From: Phoronis australis
Lineage: Eukaryota; Phoronida; Phoronidae
Length of the DNA: 64,000 nt
Direction of reading: 5' to 3'
Assembly (NCBI GenBank): GCA_002633005.1
Contig: NMRA01000221.1
Coordinates: 1-64,000, forward strand
The position numbers and the translations under genes are program-made. Positions within the stretch are counted from its first letter, which is position 1; each line of letters begins with the position of its first letter. A model generated the notes under the pieces. That model was given only the letters and a program-made list of their open reading frames with translations, searched no databases and was not told the DNA's origin. Shown here piece by piece: positions 48,230 to 59,877 of the stretch.

Positions 48230-51125
48230 ACTGATTTTAGAGGAAATTAGTGCCTGCAAACAAAACGATAGTGATCTGCAGTCACTTGTTCTTAGCCAGG
48301 CTTGGAAGATTTCATGCTGAGATGAGCTTTCTGGAATGTATTGGATACGTAATGTCAAGCACAGGGCTTCAAGGAGTTCTTGAGACGGTGTATGCATCAA
48401 ACAGTGTAATCCTTATGTTAAATGGAAGAAGTGTGGATAAAGCAGTGAGGGTCCATATGTTGGTAGACTCAGCACTGAATGCTATCATAAAAGCCAGAAC
48501 ATTCAACATGGCACTTCCAAATATTGACAGATCAAGTAACGCCAATCCAAAACCAATGAAGAAAGAAATTCAGGCTCTTCAGAAATTCCAGGAGTCCGGA
48601 ATGTCACCAACACAGATTACATGCCAAGAGGTGGAGCAGTTCAATGCTTGTACACAAACTTTGGCTAGTCAGAACATGGAGACAGATTCTTCAGACTTCT
48701 CGGACATCCCAACTGATCACATAACTAGATGTATACTATAGGGCATGCCATGCCCAGCCAGTGTCTTCCGATTCTGAACCTTGGATTACAGTGGAATGCC
48801 CTCACGAGAGTTCACTTCTGGTTTCCGACCTACTGCCATTGGTATATTCAAAAAACGACTGAATCAGGATATAGGTCTTCAGAATTCACAGTGACAGAGA
48901 ATAGTTCGTCAGAAGAATCAATGGACAATGATATTCTTCATGATGAATTGAGAGCTGGTCTGAAGCGGTATGATGATCTTATTGCTGGCATGACGTCTGT
49001 GTGCGACGATGTACATGTATGCTCGTCGGAGTGTCTTGTGGGTATCCATAAAAAATCAAAGCACATAAATCAGACTTGTCTAGGCAAAGTCCAATCAGTA
49101 GTCTTTGACTACAGTATATGAAGGTGACTGACATCTTTCGACTTTTTTAAAAGCAGAAATAACGTCGGATTGGGAGCTTCACCTAAAAGCAGTTTTTGAA
49201 ATGCTGCCTTACTTTGCAGCTGCTGGTCACAACTCTTATGCAAAATTGTCATACATATACTTGACTGAAGCAGACGTAGCAACTCAAAGACACCCGTCCA
49301 GACGTCTACGGCCAGGGCAGGCTTGTCATAATGAGACATGACCTTGTAATTTAACAAATGCTCATGAAATGTATTAAAACAACAGGAGGTTTAACTAGAG
49401 GTTGCGAAATGGGAGATACACAGAGTGCACCGTGGCTGCTTTCCTTGCCGGCATGATCAAGTATAAATGGTTACATGCAGACTGTGACAAAAAATTGAAA
49501 AAGGTCAGCAGCATAAAGAATGTACCCAGACAAAGACATCCGCAGCCTTGTTGAATTCCTCCACAACAGCATCCCATTTTAAAGAAAAACATTACAGAAC
49601 ATCGCCACAGGTGTGACTGCAGGCACATGCGTCAGTGCCGAAAATGCCAGAGAATTGGGGAAGGCGGTTCACTTGTCTATGGAGGGGTCAAGTGTGAAAG
49701 ACTTCACATTCAGAAAGAAAGACAAGGTTGTGGCAATGACAAGTCTATCAGTTCATGCTGCTAATAATAATTTTACACAAGTGGATCCACGACTGCTATT
49801 TCAGCGAATCCTGACAGCTGCAAAAGACAACAGTGAAAGTTTATCAAGCCTTTTGAAGTTTGAGCAGTGTGTTGGTTCCCCTGTTCTTTTTGATACATTT
49901 GGTCTTCCCAGAGTCACTAATAAATCAATATGAGCTTATGCACTCTGGTCCAGTGGAGGACTACCTGAGGATTTCAATTTCCAGAAAACACAGTGATGCA
50001 TGTAATCGACAGCGGTTCTCTCCTTCACCGTATTCCATGGCCTAGAGGTGCAACGTATCAGTCATTTGGTAGAGCTTATGTGGATTACATCAGCAAGTGC
50101 ACCCTGCCTATTATTGTTTTTGATGGTTACTGAGATGGACCATCAACTAAAGATGTCTCTCATGTTCGAAGACTGGGTGGGGTGGTTGGAACTGACGTTC
50201 ACTTCAATGGTGACATGGTGATCAAGTAAAAAAGGAACATTTTTGGCAAAAAGCAAAAACAAACGATTCACTCACTTCTTGTCAAGTTTGCTAGGAAGTG
50301 CTGGTTGCACAGTGGTACAAGTTCAAGGTGAAGCAGAAGTTTTAATTGTAGAAACAGCAGTAGAGAACGCAGTATAAGATCCAACTACCCTTATTGCAGA
50401 CGATACAGACGTGTTGGTTCTTTTGCGTTACCATGCTACTTCACAACAAATTTCATATTCATGAAATATGACAAGAGACAACAAAGCAAGAGGAGAGTCT
50501 GGGACATTAAGGAACTATAGTTGTCTCTTGGTGCCGAAACTTGCACAGTTTTGCCATTTGCGCATGCAATAGGTGGTTGCAACACAACATTACAGCTGTT
50601 CGGTATTAGCAAAGGCTCTCCCATTCAAGAAACTGCGTGAACGAGAATTCTGCAAAAGCTCTAATAGTATTTACTAGACACATGCAGCTGAAGCAAGACA
50701 TATTTGAAGCTGGTAAGAGTTGTATCTGTGCTTCATGGCGGTACTGGCTCTGGAAATTGGGATGATTTGCGATCAGGCAATTTGTGGATGAGATGTCGGA
50801 CTAGACACAGCCCAAATACAGTCATTATCACTAACTTTTTCAGTAGCTAAACTCCATGCTGCCGGGACATATTATCAAGAGCAAGAGCGGTCAAGTTTCC
50901 GTGGCAGTGGCCTAGACTCGCTGTATTGGGGATGGATGTTGGCAGGTAAAAAATTCATTTCCACTACGACGGACCATTCAGCAGCACCAGTGAACCTGCT
51001 GAAAGTAGTGAGATTCTCGTGTAAGACCAACTGCAGTTCCAAGAGATGTACTTGCAAGAAGTTAGGATAGCCGTACTCGGTTGCATGTGGAGAATGCCGT
51101 GGTTTTAGCTGCAGCAATTCATTCT
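48230..51125 (+). pseudogene. Transposon-borne gene: LGRFHAEMSF / DGPSTKD / DDTD / CXC protein, frameshifted
   Basis: Pieces in all three plus frames follow one order known to me from a multicopy metazoan protein family with no settled name: LGRFHAEMSFLECIGYVMSS (48298), LPYFAAAGHNSYAKLSYIYL (49205), TFRKKDK and VDPRLLFQRILTAAK (49705-49820), SGSLLHRIPWPRGATYQSF (50005), VFDGY-stop-DGPSTKDVSH (50117), IADDTDVLVLLRYHA (50392) and SCKTNCSSKRCTCKK with ACGECRGFSCSN (51010-51121). The acidic DDTDVLVLL strand resembles PIN/FEN-type nuclease cores; the tail is a CXC-like metal-binding motif. At least seven stops or shifts separate the pieces, so this copy is dead. Position inside the TIRs suggests it is the element's own gene, perhaps its transposase or accessory protein (inference). 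Confidence 0.7.
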
Positions 51126-51464
51126 GAGTTGACAGAGATTAGTTGTGTAAATACTGGTTGATTGTGTATAGATTCACTAGCATTTACAACTAACTGGAAG
51201 TGACACAGACGGTGTGGATAATAGATCACTGAATTAATTGCAGATAGTTATTTTCAATACAGCACATTTTTTCACGAGGAGAATGATCCTTCAGTTCAGG
51301 CAAACCTTATGTTTTGACCCAAATAAATTATTCGTTAAACCATCTTGAAAATAGTAGTCGTAATCATCAAGAGCCAGACAAAAATGTTGTAATGGATGTG
51401 CTGACTTAAAAACTCAGGATATGGCGTGTCTCTGAAATCTGAAGTTCTTACCTGAAGCATCTAT

Positions 51465-52090
51465 TTGGTGGCCATCTTAGAAAATGGTGGAAGTAATCAT
51501 TAGAGCCAAACGCAATGAGTCTAAATGGATTAGTCGACCCAGAAAACCTATGGTACTTCAAGCAAGACGACACACTAATCTGTTTGTGCGAAGTTGTGCG
51601 TTTCGAAATTGTTTGAAGGCCATCTTGGAGAATGGCTGGTGGTGTCACCACGGCCATGCAAAACTTTTCCAATGGATTTGTTGACCCAAAAAAGATAGGT
51701 GAACATTTTTGAATTTTTACTCTATCACATTCCACTCTCGAGTTATAATGATCATCTGCAAATCTGGCGGCCATTTTGTCCGCCATCTTGGAAATGGTGG
51801 AAGTATAATCATTAGTGCCAAATGCAATGAGTCTCAGTGGATTAGTCGACCCAGAAAACCTATGATGCGATGTTAGAAGCAAGACGACACACTAATCTGT
51901 TCGTGTGAAGTTGTGCGACTCAAGTAGATTTGGCGGCCATCTTGGAAAATGGCGGACGGTGTCACCACAGCCATGTAAAACCATTTCCAATGGATTTTTT
52001 GACCCACGAAACCTAGGTAAACCTTTTTGAATTTTTACTCTATCACATTCCACTCTTGAGTTATAGTGCGCATCAGAAAATCTGGCGGCC
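51465..52090 (+). repeat. Two tandem 310-bp sub-terminal units
   Basis: Units 51465-51776 and 51777-52090 share GCCATCTT.GAAAATGG, AATGAGTCT, ATTAGTCGACCCAGAAAACC, TGGTGTCACCAC and TTTTACTCTATCACATTCCA in order. Short GGCGGCCAT blocks divide them. They form the inner part of the right end of the 5.07-kb element. Confidence 0.75.
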
Positions 52091-52236
52091 ATTTTGACCG
52101 CCATCTTGAAAAACCAACTTCCGCCACTCCGATTCCGGTAGACTTTTTTCCCACTAAGGGGTGTGAATGGATACGATTTATGCAATAAAACCTTCTGTTG
52201 CAATTTTTTCCGGGTTATCCGTAGAATGAATGGACT
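52065..52236 (-). repeat. Right terminal inverted repeat of the 5.07-kb element
   Basis: Inverted copy of 47168-47340 with one small region of length difference near the outer end. Confidence 0.75.
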
Positions 52237-52559
52237 ATATTAACTGAGATGCCCCTTTCTCGAAATTCTAACCACAACCCCCGAAATGCTGGCTCCGGTT
52301 CTGTGATCAGTCATTACTTGAAAATCTTGTCACTGAGTCACTCGAGTACTCCACATTATGTGAGCGAAATTCTGAAAGCAAGTCAAATACATGTATATTG
52401 TACACTGTTGAAACTTTAGCACTCACAAACAAGATTAATCCTAAGACATTCATGGATGATGTCGTACAGTGGAGTTCGTTACCAGTAGACGACACGTTCT
52501 AATGGAACCCACACAGAGGTCCTTCAAATTACCACCGTTGGGATGGTCTATTTGAAAAA

Positions 52560-52818
52560 CCAAAGAGATATTTCAAAAACCAGGACCGACGTTGATCCAA
52601 ACCAGTGTTTCAGTACAGGAAAATAAATGGAGTAATGTACAACCAAGAGTATTTAACTTATTTCTCAAAGACTGGATGGGCCTACTGTTTTGTTTGTAAG
52701 CTTTTTTCAGCAACCAAAAACCTCACTTGCCAAAACGGCTTATTTGATTGGCACCGGAAATCCAGCTACCAGTTGAAATATTTAAGAAGTTATATCCATC
52801 CGGAGTCAACGACGTGAC
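52560..52818 (+). pseudogene. TTF-type zinc finger fragment of a hAT-like transposase
   Basis: Reads FQYRKINGVMYNQEYLTYF then GWAYCFVCKLFSA...GLFDWHRKS and stops at TGA (52817). The YCFxCklF and G..dWh pattern is the N-terminal finger found in ZMYM1/DUF4371 hAT-type proteins. No catalytic domain follows. Confidence 0.55.
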
Positions 52819-52846
52819 CGGCGAACTACAGCATCTCCATGCTTAG

Positions 52847-53010
52847 GTGCAGCCAAACAACCCTGTCTGCGCTGGACATAAAAATGTCAAGTACTTGATG
52901 AATCCATTAATCTGCAAAAATAACAAATGTGGAATCTGTGTTGAGAATATATGTCTCATGGTCGGCCCCAACTGCTCGACTGGAGAAAGGTCATTTTCAC
53001 GCATTAAAGG
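52847..53010 (+). pseudogene. Possible hAT C-terminal dimerisation fragment
   Basis: Plus-strand frame with NCSTGERSFSRIKGKG, like the ERsFS.lk step near the C-terminus of hAT transposases. Together with 52560-52818 this looks like an internally deleted hAT copy. The match is short. Confidence 0.35.
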
Positions 53011-53329
53011 GAAAGGCAACACTTTTCATGTCATTTTAGTGAAAAATACAGTTCGTTATCATCTCAGACATATTTTTCAGTTCATTACACCTTCCTGTAA
53101 AAATAATAAAGTAGTTATGCCATATTCCGGAAGTGACGTTTAGGGGGTTTAGAATGTCCCGCCATTTTGTTTCTGCGTTAGAGTTCACGGTGAGGAACTG
53201 TTCTACTGTTGTTTTTGTGCTGGTTCCCTAAAATTAGTGTCACCATTTCCATCGACGACTACTCTACGACAAGCTAGGATGTTAGAGTTCTCAATTACGT
53301 TGGATTTAGGGATCATTTAGTATATAGCA

Positions 53330-53626
53330 GCCTGAAAATGGCTGGAGTTAGCGAACCCATATCACAGTGATGTGAGTGACAGACATATTGTTCGAAGCAG
53401 TAGTGACGAGGAATTTCTTCACGAACAGTGAGTGGATGGATATATGCTTGAGCCCGAGTATAGTGAGGCAAAATACGCAGTCATACTGGATGGTGACCTG
53501 AGCACCCAAACAGCATGCGACAACACCAGCACAGGGCGAATCACTGCTAGTTTCCGGAATTGCAAGTTCTCGGATACGGTTGCAAGCACAGCCTGCAGTA
53601 TATCTAGGATAATCAACGAACCATAA
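53330..53626 (+). pseudogene. Fragment with DGYMLEPEYSE motif
   Basis: Frames near 53350-53460 read SDVSDRHIVRSSSDEEFLHE, stop, VDGYMLEPEYSEAKYA. An acidic Ser-rich start followed by a gYm.EPEys motif occurs at the N-terminus of some repeat-associated metazoan proteins; I cannot name the family with confidence. Confidence 0.25.
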
Positions 53627-54710
53627 TGTATTTTTACTTAGAATGAACTGAAAATAGGTTGCTTTCTCCTTTAAAGAAATATAAAGTGTACTGAGATCAA
53701 CGATGTCGCAAGCAAAAGTATTATGTGTATAGAAAGAGCAAAGCTAATACGTCATGATAAAATGGAAGAGTTTGCCAGTGTAAAATAAAAAAAAACTTCG
53801 CAATGTCACAAGAAGAGCAAATTAACTAACCGCACCATATTGAACGCTTAAGTAAGGTTTTAAATTCGGATAAATGCATACTATATTGTAGTGAGAGCTT
53901 TGCCGGTACGAGCAATTGATTATTTCAAATTTCGAGTTATTCAATTTATTTCGTTTGTAACTGTCTTTAAACACTTGATGAAACTGTGCTCAACCGCCAT
54001 CTTTAGTTGGTCTCCTACTGTCCTTAATGGTTTCGTCCCTAAACCAAGCTATCTCTAGTAGGCAGGGCAACAGAGCTAATCAGGCTCTGTCTGACGGTTG
54101 GTGGTGGTATTGCTGCTGATATTTCATCCAAAACCAACTAGATGCCTGTTCAGCTTCAGTGGCTACGTCGGGTAAGAGAGCCTTCTTTCCTGACACAAAG
54201 ACGCCAAGAGGCCTCGCCATTGTATGACTGGAGTGGCCGGAAAACCCCAGTCGTTAATGTGACAGTCATTCCTCATGTCTGCAGACATCAAATTCTTCTG
54301 TTCACCTGGCTCTTCCACCATACTCTCCAACTGGATGGTGAGTTTGATCAGGATGACCTGTTGGGAACTGTCCTAGTAAAGGACCAGACCAGGGCGCTGA
54401 GTCGTGTGGAAAATTTGCTGTGGGAATAATGACTGGTGACCGGCAAGTTCGGCCCACACTTTTCAGTCGTTGGCTATGTGAAGGATGCTTGATGGTCTTC
54501 TTGATTTGTATGCTTTATAATTTTCAATGGGGCACCTCGACGGATCAGATGTACGGGAGAGAACTTTTAGGTAAAACGGTTTGCTGTGGGTACCAGTGCC
54601 AAACCTCCTTTTTGTTTCCCTGCAATTGACCTGCAGGTACATATTACCAGATTTGTCGTTTAGCATCTGTATCTTGGTCCATTGTAGATGAATACTTGCG
54701 TGTGTAGTGG

Positions 54711-54860
54711 CGGATTTAGGGGGAACAAGGGGGCCACGAACCCCCTAAAATTCTCCCAGCTTCCATTTGGCAGTTCGGGGGTGCGAATGCCTGACGGGCA
54801 AAATCCTGGCTAATACTCTGCCTTGCCCTCACTTAACTCAAAATTATGGATCTGCCATTG
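54711..54860 (+). repeat. Short GGCGGATTTAGG-ended repeat, copy 3
   Basis: GGCGGATTTAGGGGGAACAA...CCCCTAAAATTCTCCCAG...TGACGGGCAAAATCCTGG...AACTCAAAATTATGGATC. Full length compared with 35951-36110. Confidence 0.75.
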
Positions 54861-55861
54861 GTGTGATCTTCGGAAACTAAACAGTTTGGTTGAGGAGTGC
54901 ATACGGCAAATATGTGCCGAGCTGTGCAGTTACCCACAACATCTCTTCCTCGTTATCAGTAAGTACGTTGACTATGTTGCTCCGATTTCCTTTTTTTGCC
55001 AATGCAGGTCACGCCGACGAACAAAAAGCACGCCTTTCGAAAGTCTGAATGTTGTCAAGGTAGGTGGTCAGTTTCTTTTCAATGTCAATCACTGGTAAGA
55101 TGTCAGTTTGTCCGACTCTTGTGGTATCTGTCACGGTTCGCTAATGCTATAAAAAATGCTCGTTACGGGGGTGTCTAACTTATGTGGAGATACAGTGTAA
55201 GTCCAACAAATTTCCATTTTCATTGTTTTCACCTGCAGTACCCAACCAGGCAAATGTTTCAGCTGCACTTGCGGTTTTCTTGACAGTGTCAATGCATTTC
55301 CCTCACTTCAAGAATCATCATTTCAAGTTTCTCGCGTGACTTCTTCGGCTGACCTTCTCGTTCGGTATAAATTAATCTACCTGAATAAACATGGCTGCCA
55401 AATGGCGTATTAATACATGGGAATAGCAAATTTCGCAAGAAAAGGGCACTTGTTTTATGATGAATACGTCCATTGCAACTATCTCTATATTAAAAAAGCC
55501 TCGAAATACTTCGACTTACTCTGGAATTCAATTATTGGGTGATTCGTCTGAGTTTACACCTTCGACACTGAAAAAGTACGTGCTCTAAAAATTAGGTCAA
55601 CCAAAAATTGTCAGGCGATTCCGACGTGTGCATGCTCGGCACTGAATGACAAGCCGTACATAGAAAAGTGTAGGTCCGCTGCAAAATCTTTCATGTAGAG
55701 CATCTTGTATTTCTGTTCTATGCCAACAAGGCAGGTATTTTGCTCTTAAAAGTCCGAGAAAAATGTTTCAGTTTTGAGGAATAAATTTGCGAGATTAACG
55801 TAGATTTTAGTCAAGGTAAGTGTAAATTTCAACAACGCTGTCAGAAGACGTCTACAGCACG

Positions 55862-55959
55862 ATGTCCCCGGCGACCAATGCCACCAGCGACGACTGTAAC
55901 AGTTACTCCGTGAACTCGAAATATACGAGTGAAACGTTCGAAAAGCGATTAGAAAAGGT
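55862..55959 (+). CDS. Possible first coding exon (MSPATNATSDD)
   Basis: ATG at 55862 opens MSPATNATSDDCNSYSVNSK, then YTSETFEKRLEK, ending at a good donor GAAAAG/gtaggaa in phase 0. No downstream partner exon was found on the plus strand. No family recognised; it may be chance. Confidence 0.25.
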
Positions 55960-56269
55960 AGGAATACACATTAGAACGTACCATGCGACACAGGTCATGC
56001 GTCATTGGCTCAAATTTTTATCCGAAAAAGTCAACCTAGATTAAAATGATTGACAATTTTCTTTGGGGAGCGGAATATAAAAATATGGACCGGCGTTTCT
56101 AATACCCGACAGAATCCCTGACTAAAGATAATGCAACTTGATGAAGCGCCTTGTCTGGCCCGTTTCACATCATTTTTATCAAGAACTCATTCCACGTGGT
56201 CTGATAGACATACGTCATCTGTGGTACTAATTCGTTTCATCTTAGGTAATGATCTCACGGCTAAACTTT

Positions 56270-57110
56270 TTTTTATTTTCTCTCCCCATTACCACAAATC
56301 TATGCCCATAACCATTCCAATACTGAGCGATGTGAGTACTCCTGTGTCGTCGACTGGTAATCCAGGGGTCATTTGTATCCGTGAAATACATTTGTGCTGC
56401 AATATACATAAGCACAAAATTAAATTTCTTTATCTTGTGCACACACTTAAGTAACACAGAAATTTCAAAAATATTTTTGGCGTTGTTAATTGGAGATTTG
56501 CCTTCAGGCCCTGTTCTATGACGGAATAACATTCCACCAAGAGGTAACACAGTAGGTAGCAAGTTTATTTTAGATTACCAATGTCAGGTGACAACATTCG
56601 TGTTCATGACAAAACAGTGACATCTGGAGAAGAACCAGATTCGTAAATTCTAAGAAATCATCAGTTCATACGTTAAACCAGCACCAAAGTTGACAAACAG
56701 ACGACGTTATAACTTGTAATGAATCCTCCACTTCTTCGTATGTCGTTGCATGGATTTTTATCGCTTCCTCGTCATGGAGAAGCGGCCAAAACTACAAAGA
56801 TAAATGCACTTTAGTACGTGTACATGTGAGGTTCGTTTGAGTTCTTGGGATAACTTTGTTTTGGAGATCCTCAAAATCATATTTCAAAATCTATGATGAT
56901 AACACAATCTAACATTATATGCCCTAAGACAATGTTCAGATCTTGGTAATCATGTTAGTGTGTTTCTCTCAAAAATCTTAATTTGTCACGGAGATAGCCG
57001 CAATTATGAGCAAAACACGTGATCACAATACATGCAGCTTTCTTAGCGTCAACGAAACTCTAGCCAAGCTCCAGTCACCATCAGCACGCTGACGTTAGGT
57101 TGTAACTAGT
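56270..57110. repeat. Paralogous copy of block Y flank
   Basis: Diverged copy of 23400-24600 / 28200-29370 without the solo LTR: TTTTCTCTCCCCATTACC, TTGGCG.CGTTGT, GGAGATTTGCCTTC.GGCC and the GDWSL-coding segment keep the same order. It provides the empty-site comparison for the LTR. Confidence 0.65.
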
Positions 57111-57330
57111 ACAGATGTCCTATGAAAATGCTTTATGTTAGTTCAATGACTTCATGCTCAGTGAAATACGTATATGCCAATGGTTGCGTCCCAACGACTT
57201 ACGTACAGAAGGGCAAAATCTCATCTCGTTGAGCTTCGTGTGAGTATAGGGCTGAACGTAATTGTCTCACTACCTTAAACTACAATTTATGGACAAATAC
57301 TAAGCATCTACGCTGTACTTTCATACTCAC

Positions 57331-57435
57331 TGTCATCATCATCATCTTCATCATCGAGTTCTCGTAAGACGTCGCCGTTCTCATCTCTTTTACTCAGCGC
57401 TATTCTCATTTCTTGCGTTTGGTACACGCCGTCAC
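57331..57435 (-). CDS. EF-hand gene A, exon with loop C-half
   Basis: Minus strand. Acceptor gcatgcag/GTGAC (57435) in phase 1; joined to 59808-59877 it gives DLNGDGVYQTQE, an EF-hand loop with Gln at position 9, then MRIALSKRDENGD and a DDEDDDDD acidic run. The next bases are a donor consensus (gtgagtatg) but can also be read through as SEYESTA and a stop; either ending is possible. Confidence 0.6.
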
Positions 57436-58424
57436 CTGCATGCAGATATCACATAATAATACACGAAAACTATAAATCTACCGTACGGAGATTCAGTATA
57501 AAAAAGCATAAAAGCCTATATTCGGGAATTTTTCTAAAATGACAACATGCCGTTGGACATTTGAAATGTCCAATAACGTCCAGTTGCATACAAAGATCCC
57601 AATCACCTCTGGTTCGCACATCTGCAAATAATCAACTTAACATATTTTTACTGCTGGTGAAAATTCCCTTTAACGTGTCCAATATTTGGCCTCCAAAATG
57701 GCCACGAGGGTCACATTTCGGTCAATAACTCGATAGGTAACCTATCTTGTTCATTTCCTTTTCTATGCTGCCGTTACATCGTGTTAGTTTTCTCATTTTG
57801 GTAACTCTTTTGGGTTTTAGAATTAAATAGTATGTTTTAAAGCAATCATGTGCATTGTATGCAAGATGATAATTCTAAGTTCCAAGTCCCTCGGCCACGG
57901 TGATGTCACCAATAAAAATAGCATTTCATCTGTCATTCCCTCTTTCTCAGGGCATAGAACTCTAGCCCTGGACTGAAAACTCCTGCAGTTTACCATTGTA
58001 TTCTGTTATTAGAGCTTGCAAGTACGAGACTAGCCGCAAAAAGTTCGCACACTAAATTTTCGACTGTCTGCTCGTCTTAGTTTTGATCTGGCGTTGTAGT
58101 TATGAATTCAAGCCTAATTTCATTGCTGCATTTTCATTTTGACATTTTTGTTCATAAGGCGAGACTCTTGAGGCATGGTTCTAGACAAGCAGGGATTTCC
58201 CTGGATGGAAACCGTAAAAGTCTAGCCTAATATATCTCTTCATTTGTGGTCTTAGAACCACTGTCGACAACCTATCAAACTGCCCACTAGGAGTTTTTCA
58301 ACAAAACGTATTCGTGTGTTAAAATCATATTACAGTATTTTACGGGAAGAAATGACATTTGGTTTCTAAAAGTTTGTTTTGCTATTATAAATGAAAAGTT
58401 TACGTGGCTTTCGAAAAACTAGTG

Positions 58425-58490
58425 TTTGCGTAGCTAAGTGTGTCTGTGACTGTGTGTCTGTGTATGTGTGTTTGTGTGTGTGCGTAGGTT
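58425..58490 (+). repeat. GT-rich microsatellite
   Basis: Run of TGTG steps with CTGTG interruptions; the frame through it is low-complexity. Confidence 0.8.
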
Positions 58491-59115
58491 TTTTGAGGCA
58501 CCCTCAATTACCCATTCGACGGGCGCTTTTGAGAGCAACGTCTCAGGTTAGACAAAACTGCTGTCGGGACATTCCGTATGTTGCCGGGAACATTTCACCC
58601 TTGCGGTTTGGCATAGAGCCAGATCACCCGCTTTCTTTTCGGAAGTACCGCGTATTAGTCCAGTTGTCGCGTTTTTTCATTTTCGAACGTTGACAACTGT
58701 GGAACAGGTACTCATTTGTCTCTATGTTTTAATGAATATTGTTATTTTCCAGATTCCACTTTCTTTAATTCCAATTTTAATTGTTAAAACAATCGTACAA
58801 ATATTTTCCAATGTTTCTTGTTTACGGTAACTCACACTGCATGTGAAGGGACGACCAATTTATGCTTTCGGAAGAAATGCGTTTATTTACAAAGTACTAT
58901 GGAAAGTCCTATACTGTAAGCTATGTAATGATTTATCCACAGTACATTTCAAACTTAAACGATAAATATTTACTCACTTCGATCTCAAAAATCGTTTCAG
59001 TGCAAATTTCGGACAGGGAGTTAGAGTAATTATCTTATCACACTTTTGTTGATGTTCCTGTATTATGAATTTTCAAAGATTGAATTGCATCAAACAGCCC
59101 CAAAGGTTCCATTTA

Positions 59116-59116
<1 letters not shown>

Positions 59117-59151
<35 letters not shown>

Positions 59152-59264
59152 GTATATGTTCATATGTGTGTGCATGTATGTATGTACTGTATAGGTGGAT
59201 GTGTATATATATATATATATATATGTATATGTATATTTATATATGTGTGTGTGTATGTATGTAC

Positions 59265-59326
<62 letters not shown>
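59117..59326. repeat. Interrupted TA microsatellite
   Basis: Three TA runs (from 59119, 59203 and 59290) separated by TATG/TGTG tracts. Open frames on both strands are artefacts of the repeat. Confidence 0.9.
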
Positions 59327-59329
<3 letters not shown>

Positions 59330-59459
59330 GATGGAACCCTCGCAGTTGGTGTGAAGAATTTAGTCACGAACATCATCCAATATATATATACATGTATATA
59401 GATTTTGGATGAATGTCCGTGACTAAATTCTTCACACCAACTGTGAGAGTTCCATCTTC
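59327..59459. repeat. 54-bp hairpin abutting the TA microsatellite
   Basis: Left arm 59327-59380 (GAAGATGGAACCCTCGCAGT...) and right arm 59405-59459 are inverted with about four mismatches; the 24-bp loop is itself TA-rich. Probably a palindromic MITE carrying its microsatellite. Confidence 0.8.
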
Positions 59460-59807
59460 TAAAATCGTTGTCTTTATATGGGACGAAATCTTTTAAATCA
59501 AATCATTCAAGTCATTTCCCTGCTGGTTGAGTTGGCTATTTGTATAACTTTTATGGTTCATTTCGTTTTTATGTTACTAGTACATTCTGTTATTTTCGAA
59601 TTTTGAGAACGTTCTTGTTATAAAGGAAATGAAGCCTGTCAGGTATGCGGAATGTTTGTTTATGAATTGAATTATTTATCGTTTGCTTCTGCTATAATCA
59701 TACACCATCAATAACTGGTGAAGGGCTAGTGGTATGACTCTAATGCAATTCGGTTGAGAAGCAGCATTTATTGTATCACTGATTAATTTAGGATTCAGAA
59801 ATTTTAC

Positions 59808-59877
59808 CATTCAGGTCCAGTTCTTTTAATTCATCATCACTTAAACCCAATGTTCTTTTAGCCAGCGTCTCATCAAC
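59808..59877 (-). CDS. EF-hand gene A, exon with helix and loop start
   Basis: Minus strand. Acceptor atttcag/GTTGATG (59877), donor AATG/gtaaaa (59808). Encodes VDETLAKRTLGLSDDELKEL then DLN. Same length (70 bp) and phases as 34973-35042; 18 of 23 residues agree. Flanks to about 60260 also match the other block. Confidence 0.6.

Larger units (their letters stand above)
47168..52236 (+). mobile_element. Complete 5.07-kb DNA transposon with long TIRs and ATATT duplication
   Basis: Starts AGTCCAGTCATTCTA and ends with the inverse of AGTCCATTCATTCTA. The inverted similarity extends about 170 bp inward through GCAACAGAAGGTTTT and GGAGTGGCGGAAGT. ATATT flanks both sides (47163-47167, 52237-52241). 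Sub-terminal regions repeat AAAATGGCGG/CCGCCATCTTG motifs. The interior carries the damaged gene at 48230-51125. I cannot place it in a named superfamily; the 5-bp duplication and long TIRs argue for a cut-and-paste element. Confidence 0.75.

Noticed and set aside
54142-54429. 95-codon plus-strand frame
   Set aside because: No splice sites in phase, no recognised domain, ordinary composition for non-coding DNA here.
59046-59412. Open frames of 68-115 codons on both strands rich in Ile-Tyr
   Set aside because: They are translations of the TA/TG microsatellite.
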